Below the pieces are notes generated by a model. It was not told the DNA's origin. It was given only the letters and a program-made list of their open reading frames with translations, and ran no database searches. A stretch of DNA of 64,000 nucleotides, from positions 1-64,000 of the forward strand of contig NZ_QIBY01000003.1 in NCBI RefSeq assembly GCF_003725335.1, read 5' to 3'. This document shows, piece by piece, positions 45,191-54,142 of the stretch. The position numbers and the translations under genes were made by a program. This DNA comes from Parvibacter caecicola. Its GTDB lineage: Bacteria > Actinomycetota > Coriobacteriia > Coriobacteriales > Eggerthellaceae. The number at the start of each line of letters is the position of its first letter. Position 1 is the first letter of the stretch.

Positions 45191-45220
45191 AAGGCAGAGA
45201 TAGAATCTCTGCCCTACGAA
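45191..45220 (-). repeat. Family A palindromic repeat; terminator-like on minus strand
   Basis: Starts 2 bases after the LuxR stop. Read on the minus strand the hairpin GGCAGAGAT / ATCTCTGCC runs into TTTTTT, the shape of a Rho-independent terminator for transcripts coming from dmsB. Confidence 0.85.
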
Positions 45221-45240
45221 TTCGACCTGCGACAGCATCC

Positions 45241-45382
45241 TGGCTGGGCCGACCCGGCAGGTCGGAGCGAGGTCCGGCCAAGCGGAGTAGAGGGGAAATC
45301 CACTCGACCGCAGGTCGAGTTAGTTCCCCTCGTACGGAGCGTCGAGCGCAGACCTGTCGGGTCGGCCCACCCTCCAGAAACG
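45241..45382 (+). repeat. Family B nested-hairpin repeat, copy 1
   Basis: About 140 bp. The outer stem GGGCCGACCCGGCAGGTC pairs with GACCTGTCGGGTCGGCCC, and the inner stem GGGGAA..CTCGACC pairs with GGTCGAG..TTCCCC at the tip. Family A copies flank it on both sides. Confidence 0.9.
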
Positions 45383-45386
45383 CAAA

Positions 45387-45415
45387 AGGCAGAGATAGAA
45401 TCTCTGCCTTGCGAA
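45387..45415 (-). repeat. Family A palindromic repeat next to family B copy 1
   Basis: GGCAGAGAT / ATCTCTGCC; the tail reads TTGCGAA instead of CTACGAA. Same orientation as the copy at 45191. Confidence 0.85.
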
Positions 45416-45457
45416 ACGAAGGGGGCTCCGGCGGCCTGACGACCGCCGGACCAATTT

Positions 45458-46138
45458 CTAGCCCTGCCACTTCTCCTTGCGGAGGATGTAGACGAAGGAA
45501 GGTTTGTTGCCCACGTCGGGCAGGTGGTACACCTCGGAAGCGCTGTAGGGCTTCGTGGCGCACTCGTTGCCCTCGCCGGTGGACTCGCCGAAGGTCATGC
45601 GGGCCGAAGCACAGCCCTCATAGGACCTGTCGCCGCTCTTCACCGGCGCCCAGGGGGCCTCGAAGCTCTCGATGCCCTGCTCGATGTCGCCGAACCAACG
45701 GGCGCGACCGCCGCACTGGGAAACGCACTGGGGCAGCTCCCCTTGGGCGATCTTCTGCTCGCAGAGGGTGCACTTCTCCACCACCCGTTCCTCCTCGTTC
45801 AGGTAGCGGACGCCGTAGGGGCAGGCCATGGCGCAGAACTGGCAGCCGATGCACTTCGATTTGTCGATCTGCACCGTGCCGTCGGCCACTTTGTGGCTGG
45901 CCTCGGTGGGGCACACGTCCACGCAGGCGGGGTTCTCGCAGTGCTGGCACTGCACCGTGAGGAAGTAGGTGTACACGTCGGGCCACTGGCCGCCCTCGGT
46001 GCGGGGGTTGGGGCCCACGCGCAGCACCTTGTTCCAGTAGCTGCCCACGGGCACGTTGTTGATGACCTTGCAGCTCACCGAGCAAGCCAGGCAGCCGACG
46101 CACTTGTTCAGGTCGGTCAAAATTGCGTACTGAGTCAT
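45458..46138 (-). CDS. DmsB-type iron-sulfur electron-transfer subunit
   Basis: A 226-residue protein with four ferredoxin-like cysteine groups: CVGCLACSVSC, CQHCENPACVDVCP, CIGCQFCAMACP and CTLC...CVSQC. It carries electrons from the membrane anchor to the catalytic subunit. It follows the catalytic gene by 3 bases, with GGGAGG inside that gene's end. No Tat signal, as expected for a subunit exported with its partner. Confidence 0.93.
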   Translation of the reverse strand: MTQYAILTDLNKCVGCLACSVSCKVINNVPVGSYWNKVLRVGPNPRTEGGQWPDVYTYFLTVQCQHCENPACVDVCPTEASHKVADGTVQIDKSKCIGCQFCAMACPYGVRYLNEEERVVEKCTLCEQKIAQGELPQCVSQCGGRARWFGDIEQGIESFEAPWAPVKSGDRSYEGCASARMTFGESTGEGNECATKPYSASEVYHLPDVGNKPSFVYILRKEKWQG

Positions 46139-46141
46139 GGC

Positions 46142-49120
46142 TTATGCCTCCCCTCGTGCAGATTCGTAGTCGGGCAGCCATTCCTTCAGGCGCGGGTCAT
46201 CGCAGGTGTGGATGATCTCGGTGCCGTCGTCGCCGCAGGGCACCGGGTTGCCGAAGGGGCTGTTCTCGGGCGTGGCCTTGTACACCTTCACGCCGTAGGC
46301 GCGCAGGTTGGAGGAGCCGATGATGCGGTCCTGGGCATACTGGTCGATCAGGCAGTTCACGCCGGAAAGCTGGTAGCCGTGGTCGGGCTGGGACAGCTCC
46401 GGGTACCACCACTGATGCTCGGCGTTCACCACACCGGGCTGGATGCCGTAGTACAGGTCCACCACTTCGCGAATCTTGTGCTTGTCCGTTTCGATCCACA
46501 CCCAATCGCCCTGGCTCACGCCGATGCGCTCGGCGTCGGCCGGGTTCATCTCCAGGCGCGGCACCGGCCACAGCTCGCGGCACCAGGGCAGCTGGCGATG
46601 CTCGCTGTGGAAGTAGGTGCCCTGGCGACGACCGGTGGTCATCAGGAAGGCGTTCTCATCGGTGAACAGGTCGGGGTCGGCGATGGGGCCATGGTAGGCC
46701 TCTTTGAAGCGGGGGAACACCTCGGCCAAGGTGAACTCTTCGCCGTCGTATTGGTCCTGCTCCGGCTTGCCGTCGTTGTTCACGCCGTTCACCAGCCACG
46801 ACTCGAACACGGTGGACCAAATCTCCTGCTTCTGGGTGGTGGTGTTCCAACCCTGGTGCCACATCTCTTTCGGGAAGGGCGGGAAGTCGCCGTTGATGGC
46901 GCCGTGGCCCAGCTGATAGCGGCGGTAGGTGCCCCATACCTCGGGCTTCTCCACCTTGGAGTCGAACCAGCCGTTCTTCTGGAACTCTTCCTTGTAGTCG
47001 GACCACTTGGGAATGCGGAAGCCCGCCAGGCCCACTTCGTTGCAGCCGTCCACGGCCGCGTCGCCTTCCAGCCACTTGGCGCCGTGCTTCTCCTCGTCGA
47101 AGTAGGGAACACCGGCCGCCTTGAAGATACCCACCACAATCTCCAGGTCGTTCTTGGCCTCTCCCGGAGGATCCACCGCCTTCACGGTGGCGCCGAACGC
47201 GCCGGAGGAGCCCTGCGACTTGCGGATGCAGTCCAGCTCCATCCAGTGGGCCGCCGGCATAGCGATGTCGGCGATCATGTCCACGCAGGGGGTGTGCCAC
47301 AGGTCGATGGAGCACCAGAAATCCAGCTTCTTCAGGTTCTCAGCCGCGTAGATGGAGTTCGACTGGTTCATGAAGTCGCCAGTTTGGCCGATGCCGCAAG
47401 TAACGTTGTAGGGCTTGCCGGTGTTGATGGCGTCGTAGATGGAGGTGGCGTCCGCCCAACCGGGGCCGCTGTCGGAGCCGATCATCACGAAGCGCTCTTG
47501 CCCCAGCCGCTTGGAGCTGTCGTAAGCCGGCACCTCGGGCGAGTCGGGGTTGCACATGCCCAGGTCGAAGAAGGGCCAACCGGGGGTGGAGCCGCGCATG
47601 CCGCCGGGGATGTCCATGTTACCGGTGATGCCCGCTACCAGGTCGCAAGCGCGGTTGTTCTGGGTGGCGTTGCAGGCGTGCTCGGCTGCCAGCATGTACT
47701 GGATGCCACCGTTGCCGTAACCGGTGGAGGGGTCGATGCGGGTGGCGTAGGTGATGGCGGCGTTCTTCAGCACCTCGGCGTCCACGCCGGTGATCCCCGA
47801 CGCCTTCTCGGGGGTGTAGTCCTGCAGGAAGTCGATGTAGTTCTCCCACACCGTGCGCACGTGCACCTTGGTGCCGTCCTTGAGGGTCACCTCGCGGCCG
47901 CCCTCTTCGGTGAACAGCGCCGGGTACAGGCCGTCCGGGAAGGGGGTGTAATCCGGCACGAAGCCCTGGGTTTGGCCGGTGTCGGCCAGGCCGGGCTGGT
48001 TGGCTTCCTTACCGGGGCCGATCACGCACGGCTCCCAAGTCTCCCCTTCCCAGGCGGGCACGGGGGCGGTGGCGTCGTAGTAGGACAGCTCGTTGTTCAG
48101 CTCGTTCACCACCATGAAGCGACCGGAGGAACCGCCCTCCACCAGATCGGATTCCTTCAGCAGACGGGTGACCATCTTGGCGGTCTGCCCGTTGGCAGCC
48201 GACTCGGTGGGCTGGAAGCTGTCCTCCACCACAACCAGCATGGGGGCGTTCATCCATTTGCGCACGTACATCTCGTCGATGAGGTCGTTCTCGATGATCA
48301 CCTGGGCCCAGCAGTTGGCCACGGCGCCGTCGGTGCCGGGGCGCAGGTTCACCCAGATGTCGGCCTCTTTACCCAGGTTGGTTTGGCGCGGATCCACCAG
48401 AATGTGGCAGTTGGCGCGAGTGGCCACGTCCACCGTGGTGCGGCAGCTGTCGTCGTAGTTGGACAGCTCGGAAGCGCCGCCCCACTGCACGAACACGCGG
48501 GGGCGTCCCACCACTTCCATCCAGCTGTAGGCATTGGAGTCGTTGATGGCGGTGGCGTAGAAGCGCGGGCCCTTGCAAATCTCGTTGGCCTGGATGCCGT
48601 TGGGGCTGCCGAAGCACGACTTCAGCGAACCGTAGGGGCCCATGGCCCAGATGCGCGAAGTGCCGCCCATGAAGATGCAGGTCTCGTTGCCGTACTTCGC
48701 CTGGTCGGCGTGGATGGCGTCGGCCGTGGTCTGATAGGCCTCTTCCCAGGTGATGCGCTGCCACTCGGGGTTCTCGCCCTTGGGGGTGGTGCGCTTCATG
48801 GGGTACTTAAGACGGTCGGGGTGATAGGCCGCCTGCAGGGACGCCTGGCCCTTGGCGCAGTGGTTGCCGGCGCTTTGGAAGGCACTCTCGTCTCCCTCGG
48901 ATTTGATGACGCGCCCGTCCTGGACGGTCACCCACACACCGCACTCCATCTTGCCGCAACCACGGCAGGCGGAGCGGATGTGCTTGACCTCGCCCGTGGT
49001 TTTGGCATCGACCTCTGTTTCGGCCAATGCCACACCGGCAGGCGCGGCCACGCTGAGTGCTGCAGCGGTGACGGCGGCGGCCTTGGTAAAGGTGCGGCGC
49101 GTCATGGTGAGCTTACTCAT
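46142..49120 (-). CDS. DmsA-type molybdopterin oxidoreductase, catalytic subunit, Tat-exported
   Basis: A 992-residue molybdoenzyme of the DMSO reductase superfamily. The N-terminus MSKLTMTRRTFTKAAA is a Tat signal with cleavage expected after ALAE or ALA (~33). A 4Fe-4S cluster is bound by Cys 52, 55, 60 and 88 (ACRGCGKMEC ... NHCAKG). NPADAERIGVSQGDWVWIET near the C-terminus is the molybdopterin-dinucleotide-binding domain. The substrate is unknown; this family in gut Coriobacteriia includes many reductases of host and drug compounds, so DMSO need not be the substrate. Preceded by GAGGAGG; divergent from a LuxR gene. Confidence 0.93.
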   Translation of the reverse strand: MSKLTMTRRTFTKAAAVTAAALSVAAPAGVALAETEVDAKTTGEVKHIRSACRGCGKMECGVWVTVQDGRVIKSEGDESAFQSAGNHCAKGQASLQAAYHPDRLKYPMKRTTPKGENPEWQRITWEEAYQTTADAIHADQAKYGNETCIFMGGTSRIWAMGPYGSLKSCFGSPNGIQANEICKGPRFYATAINDSNAYSWMEVVGRPRVFVQWGGASELSNYDDSCRTTVDVATRANCHILVDPRQTNLGKEADIWVNLRPGTDGAVANCWAQVIIENDLIDEMYVRKWMNAPMLVVVEDSFQPTESAANGQTAKMVTRLLKESDLVEGGSSGRFMVVNELNNELSYYDATAPVPAWEGETWEPCVIGPGKEANQPGLADTGQTQGFVPDYTPFPDGLYPALFTEEGGREVTLKDGTKVHVRTVWENYIDFLQDYTPEKASGITGVDAEVLKNAAITYATRIDPSTGYGNGGIQYMLAAEHACNATQNNRACDLVAGITGNMDIPGGMRGSTPGWPFFDLGMCNPDSPEVPAYDSSKRLGQERFVMIGSDSGPGWADATSIYDAINTGKPYNVTCGIGQTGDFMNQSNSIYAAENLKKLDFWCSIDLWHTPCVDMIADIAMPAAHWMELDCIRKSQGSSGAFGATVKAVDPPGEAKNDLEIVVGIFKAAGVPYFDEEKHGAKWLEGDAAVDGCNEVGLAGFRIPKWSDYKEEFQKNGWFDSKVEKPEVWGTYRRYQLGHGAINGDFPPFPKEMWHQGWNTTTQKQEIWSTVFESWLVNGVNNDGKPEQDQYDGEEFTLAEVFPRFKEAYHGPIADPDLFTDENAFLMTTGRRQGTYFHSEHRQLPWCRELWPVPRLEMNPADAERIGVSQGDWVWIETDKHKIREVVDLYYGIQPGVVNAEHQWWYPELSQPDHGYQLSGVNCLIDQYAQDRIIGSSNLRAYGVKVYKATPENSPFGNPVPCGDDGTEIIHTCDDPRLKEWLPDYESARGEA

Positions 49121-49332
49121 TTTTCCTCCTCTCGTTATCTTCTCCTCTTAAGAAGACCGTCTTGAAGGATGACGGGGATGCTTCATTTTGGCATCGGGCG
49201 CGCAACGCCAGCTTTCGCCCCGGCGGTCGTGCGCAGGGCGCGATTTCTTGTGTTGGCAAATATCATGCTCTGCGCACGATGGGTTATGACCAGGCGATTT
49301 GCGATGGCTCCCCCATTCCGTGAGTCGTTTTC

Positions 49333-49362
49333 TTAGCAATAATCCCTCGCAACACCTATAAT
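49333..49362 (+). promoter_or_regulatory. Candidate promoter for the second LuxR gene
   Basis: TTAGCA (49333-49338), an 18-base spacer and a perfect TATAAT (49357-49362). It sits 38 bases before the GTG start, in the dmsA-luxR divergent gap. Confidence 0.55.
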
Positions 49363-49399
49363 TTTCCCTATTCAGACAACCCTTGAGGGGAGGGTCAAG

Positions 49400-50953
49400 G
49401 TGGGCGCAAATATTGCAGCGAAATTCGCGGACCGAAGGGCTCATGGCCCCGAAGCACTGGTGGGGCTGGGGCTGGGGGCCAACGCCGCTTGGGTGAGCAT
49501 GGCCTTCAAAAGCCTCACCCTTTACGGCAATGTCAGCGCCGAAGGCGGAAGCGAGCCGGTGCTGGATGCGGTGTACCTTATCTCCATCGTCACTGTGTGC
49601 ATTACCCTCTGCATTGCGGCCGCAGCCGAACGGCGCACCTGGCAGGCGCTCGCCCATTTCCCCACGTTTTTGGCACTGGCACTGGGCACCGCCATCATCA
49701 CCGTGTTTCTGCCGCTGGGAAACCCCGCCGGCAGCGAACTGCAGCAAGTCATCCTGATGGTAACCGGCGTGCTGTCCGGCGTTTTCTCCGGCCTGTACCT
49801 CATCTATTTCGGAATCGCCGTTTCTCAGCTTCCCCTATCTGGCAAAGTGATGGCCTCCGCCGTCGCCACCATCTTCTCATCGCTCTTGTTCGTAGTGTTC
49901 AACATCCTCCATGCCGACTTCGCCATTCTGCTGGCGGCTTCCATGGCGCCTTTGAGCGCCGCCCTCACCACAGCGGGCATGAGCCGCGCCCCGCTGGAAG
50001 GCGGCAGTGTGCCTTCGCCGGAACCAGGGCAAAACCTGGGCTTTCCCGGAAACTTCGCCACAGCCGTGTTGCGCAGCAAGCCCTCCCCCATCGCCCGCGA
50101 GAACGAACGCCGCGCGTGGAGGGGCCTGGTGGGGCGCATAACGGCCGCCTCGCTTCTGGTGGGATTCGCCAGCGAAAGCAGCCGCACCATATATATGCAG
50201 ATGGATCTGGTGAGTGCGGGCCAGTACGCCTACGCCGCCGTGCAGGCGATTGATTCCCTCATCGCCACCGTGGCGGTGGTGGCCTTGGCGCTGCTGCTTT
50301 TGGCGCGCCGCACCGAGCGCATGGCGAAGGATTGCTACTTCGCCATCTGCCTGCTGCTCACCCTGGGCGTGATGCTGCTGCCGGCGCCGGGGCTTGTGCC
50401 CGGGGTAGACTCCTTCATCCCGCTGGCCATCAGCTCGGCCGCCTACAGCGCATTCGGCATGTTCATCTGGATTCTCACCGCCTGCATCTGCAGCTCGTTC
50501 CCGCAGGCCACCATCGCCGCCTTCGCCACCATCCGCGCCGCCTGGGCCCTCGGGCCGCTGCTGGGCATCGTGCTGGGGCGGGCCGTGCTTTCGGGCGCGG
50601 GCCTTAACCCCACGGGCATTTACGTGGTAACCCTGTGCGCCATCGTGGCATTAGTGGTAGTGTCCACCTTCGTGTTCTCATCGGAGGACCTGGGGAAGAT
50701 CATGGCCATCGTGCCCACCCGCACCCAGCAGCGCTTCCGTCACAAGTGCAGCCTGGTGGCCCAGCGCTTCGGCCTCACCGACCGCGAAACCGAGATCATG
50801 ATGATGTTGGCGAAGGGGCGCAACCTGCCCTTCATCCAAGAGCAGCTGTACCTGTCGAAATCCACCGTGAGCACCCACCGCCAGCACGTCTACCAAAAAA
50901 CCGGCGTCCACAGCCAGCAAGAACTCATCAACCTGGTGCAAGAGGCAGAATAA
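49400..50953 (+). CDS. LuxR-family regulator with membrane sensor domain
   Basis: A 517-residue protein with about twelve hydrophobic segments and a C-terminal LuxR helix-turn-helix: LTDRETEIMMMLAKGRNLP and STVSTHRQHVYQKTGVHSQ. Same architecture as the protein at 43527 but not a close copy. It is divergent from the dmsA-like gene with 279 bases between, so it is the best candidate regulator of that operon. Start is GTG with GGGGAGGG upstream. The sensor half has an internal hydrophilic stretch near residues 195-240. Confidence 0.88.
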   Translation: MGANIAAKFADRRAHGPEALVGLGLGANAAWVSMAFKSLTLYGNVSAEGGSEPVLDAVYLISIVTVCITLCIAAAAERRTWQALAHFPTFLALALGTAIITVFLPLGNPAGSELQQVILMVTGVLSGVFSGLYLIYFGIAVSQLPLSGKVMASAVATIFSSLLFVVFNILHADFAILLAASMAPLSAALTTAGMSRAPLEGGSVPSPEPGQNLGFPGNFATAVLRSKPSPIARENERRAWRGLVGRITAASLLVGFASESSRTIYMQMDLVSAGQYAYAAVQAIDSLIATVAVVALALLLLARRTERMAKDCYFAICLLLTLGVMLLPAPGLVPGVDSFIPLAISSAAYSAFGMFIWILTACICSSFPQATIAAFATIRAAWALGPLLGIVLGRAVLSGAGLNPTGIYVVTLCAIVALVVVSTFVFSSEDLGKIMAIVPTRTQQRFRHKCSLVAQRFGLTDRETEIMMMLAKGRNLPFIQEQLYLSKSTVSTHRQHVYQKTGVHSQQELINLVQEAE

Positions 50954-50957
50954 GAAA

Positions 50958-50967
50958 AGGCAGAGAT
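50958..50967 (-). repeat. Half of a family A repeat, cut by a REP-like segment
   Basis: AGGCAGAGAT is present, but the second arm is replaced by gacaaagggacggggataacg, the same segment that borders family B copy 3. Confidence 0.7.
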
Positions 50968-51013
50968 GACAAAGGGACGGGGATAACGTTATGGCCGAAC
51001 CCGCGAAACACCG

Positions 51014-51154
51014 TGGCTGGGCCGACCCGGCGGGTCGGAGCGAGGTCCGGCCAAGCGGAGTAGAGGGGAACTAACTCGACCGTAGGTCGAGTTAGTTCCC
51101 CTCGTACGGAGCGTCGAGCGCAGGCCTGTCGGGTCGGCCCATCCTCCAGAAACG
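51014..51154 (+). repeat. Family B nested-hairpin repeat, copy 2
   Basis: Same outer stem as copy 1. The tip is a perfect inverted repeat: GGGGAACTAACTCGACC, gta, GGTCGAGTTAGTTCCCC. On its left is GGGACGGGGATAACGTTATGG, shared with copy 3; on its right a family A copy. Confidence 0.9.
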
Positions 51155-51158
51155 AAAA

Positions 51159-51187
51159 AGGCAGAGATAGAATCTCTGCCCTACGAA
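51159..51187 (-). repeat. Family A palindromic repeat right of family B copy 2
   Basis: GGCAGAGAT / ATCTCTGCC followed by CCTACGAA, preceded by a run of five A, so it is terminator-like on the minus strand. It lies just after the enolase gene's stop, which is read from the other side. Confidence 0.85.
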
Positions 51188-51232
51188 ATGAGAGGTTTTC
51201 CGGCGGCTGTCGGGCCGCCGGGGCCTGACAAT

Positions 51233-52549
<1,317 letters not shown>

Positions 52550-52643
52550 TCATGCTGAAACTCAGCATTTCAATCATAGCAGAGCCGCCGCGCCCCCGCC
52601 CCGCTTGTATCGCAAGCGCCACGCAAACCCACGCTTTTCGATA

Positions 52644-52846
52644 AGGGGACGGGGATAACGTCATGGCCGGCCTGCGAAACACCGTGGCTGGGCCGACCCG
52701 GCAGGTCGGAGCGAGGTCCGGCTAAGCGGAGTAGAGGGGAAATCCACTCGCCCGGAGGGCGAGTTAGTTCCCCTCGTACGGAGCGTCGAGCGCAGGCCTG
52801 TCGGGTCGGCCCACCCTCCAAAAACCTGACGCTATCCCCGTCCCCT
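52644..52846. repeat. MITE-like element: family B copy 3 inside 20-bp terminal inverted repeats
   Basis: AGGGGACGGGGATAACGTCA (52644-52663) is mirrored at 52827-52846 with one mismatch. Inside, 52685-52825 is a family B copy whose tip reads CTCGCCC gga GGGCGAG, a compensated change from CTCGACC / GGTCGAG. No coding capacity. Confidence 0.85.
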
Positions 52847-53109
52847 GTCATGGAGCTGCGTCTCCCGTAAGCGTTGCGGATGGGTAACAGGGCGGAAGCG
52901 TTCGGAAGCGCAGCCGCAGGGCCGCCTTCCGCCACTCCTACAATGGAGCCAACGCGAAGGGCGAGAGCGAAAACTGCGAACCTGACGTGCTTGACAGGTG
53001 GCCGCACGGCAGGCGTCTCGCACGGAGCACAGCGTTCTGGATACTCCGACTCTCGCCTTTTCGCTTCGCAAAACGCAACTGCACGTGCATGAGGAAAAGG
53101 AGCCCAAAA
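52847..53109. other. Gene-free stretch upstream of the small acidic protein
   Basis: About 260 bases with no recognisable gene. It contains several near-repeats of cgaagg/ccttcg-type sequence and a TTGACA at about 52991 without a good -10 box at 17 bases. The ribosome site AAGGAG for the following gene is at its end. Confidence 0.4.
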
Positions 53110-53352
53110 ATGGCTGACAACAAAGCAGTAGAAGAGTTCGCCATGAGCGAAGCCGAGAAAACCGCCGATGCCCTGAAGGATCTTGAGCGCATCGAGCAAG
53201 AAGTGGCCGCCGAAGCGGAAGCCTCCGTGGAGGACTACGACGCCATGGGCGACGAGGGCAAGGCCGCCGAAGCTGCCGAGACCGTGTTCGAGTTCGAGCA
53301 GGCGCAAATCGGCACCGACATGGTGGGCGGCGAACTGTCCGAGGACAAGTAA
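53110..53352 (+). CDS. Small acidic protein, unknown
   Basis: An 80-residue, strongly acidic, Ala/Glu-rich protein (MADNKAVEEFAMSEAEKTAD...), predicted mostly helical, with no Cys, no membrane segment and no signal peptide. AAGGAG is 8 bases before the ATG and a strong terminator follows, so it is likely a real, single-gene transcript. I do not recognise a family; it might be a low-complexity partner of the ribosomal operon, but there is no evidence for that. Confidence 0.65.
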   Translation: MADNKAVEEFAMSEAEKTADALKDLERIEQEVAAEAEASVEDYDAMGDEGKAAEAAETVFEFEQAQIGTDMVGGELSEDK

Positions 53353-53385
53353 GGCGCTCCTTACCTTTCGCCTTGCATAACCAAT

Positions 53386-53419
53386 AAAAATGCCCCGCAT
53401 CAAGCGGGGCATTTTTTTG
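53386..53419. terminator. Bidirectional terminator between the acidic protein gene and rplQ
   Basis: AAAAATGCCCCGC and GCGGGGCATTTTTTT form a perfect stem with T-runs on both strands. It ends the plus-strand small gene and the minus-strand ribosomal operon. Confidence 0.92.
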
Positions 53420-53452
53420 CGGCTGTGATTTTAGAACCACATGAAGGGAAGG

Positions 53453-54130
53453 TTACTCGCCCTTAACGTCGGCTTTCTCTTCCTCGATTTTCTCAGCGTC
53501 CACCGTCTCGGCTTCCTTGGCGGCGGCAGCTTCGGCCTCTTCGGCGGCTTCCTTGCCAGCCTCGGCCTCAGACGAGGCCTCTACGGCCTCGCGGAACTCC
53601 TCGGCAGTCTCAGCCTTGGCTTCCTCGGCGGCGTCCACAGCTTCCAGCTGCTCCTTGGTGCCGTCTTCCTCGAAGCCCAGATCCTCGGCCACCTGCTCGC
53701 TCTTCTTGGCGGCAACCTTCTTCGGGGCGGCCTTCTTCGGCTTGGCGGCAGCGGCCTTCTTGCCGGCCACCGGCTCGGTAACCAGCTCCATGATCACCAT
53801 GGGGGCGTTGTCGCCCTTGCGGTTGCCCAGCTTCATGATGCGGGTGTAGCCGCCCTGGCGATCCTGGAACAGGCCCTGGCTCACCTTCTCGAAAATCTCG
53901 CGCACCAGATCCTTATCGTTCAGGTAAGCGATGGCCAGACGACGGGAGTGCAGGTCGCCGCGCTTGGCCCAGGTGATGATCTTGTCCACGTCGGGACGAA
54001 TCTCCTTGGCGCGCGACTCCACAGTCTTGATGCGGTCGTTCAAAAACAGGGCGGTGACCAGGCTGCGCTTCATGGCCTTAGTGTGGCTCCAGTCGGTGCC
54101 CAGCTTGCGCCCCTTCTTGTTGTGTCTCAT
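53453..54130 (-). CDS. rplQ: Ribosomal protein L17 with long acidic/Ala-Lys-rich extension
   Basis: A 225-residue L17. Residues 1-120 are the normal protein: MRHNKKGRKLGTDWSHTKAM and RQGGYTRIMKLGNRKGDNAP. The other ~105 residues are an extension: first a Lys/Ala/Pro part (AAAKPKKAAPKKVAAKK), then an Ala/Glu-rich acidic helix to the end. Typical L17 has 115-130 residues. It is the last gene of the operon, 12 bases after rpoA. Confidence 0.96.
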   Translation of the reverse strand: MRHNKKGRKLGTDWSHTKAMKRSLVTALFLNDRIKTVESRAKEIRPDVDKIITWAKRGDLHSRRLAIAYLNDKDLVREIFEKVSQGLFQDRQGGYTRIMKLGNRKGDNAPMVIMELVTEPVAGKKAAAAKPKKAAPKKVAAKKSEQVAEDLGFEEDGTKEQLEAVDAAEEAKAETAEEFREAVEASSEAEAGKEAAEEAEAAAAKEAETVDAEKIEEEKADVKGE

Positions 54131-54142
54131 GATCTTCTACTC

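Noticed and set aside
44811..45563. 250-codon frame running through family A and B repeats
   Set aside because: Its open length comes from stop-free repeats on both strands and overlap with real genes; the peptide recurs wherever the repeats occur.
45524..49165. 1213-codon plus-strand open frame opposite the dmsA/dmsB-like genes
   Set aside because: It is the reverse shadow of two clearly coding genes in high-GC DNA. Its translation is His/Val/Leu-rich with no domain.
49148..49747. 199-codon minus-strand frame between dmsA and the LuxR gene
   Set aside because: It overlaps the LuxR coding start and the promoter gap and has no recognisable domain.
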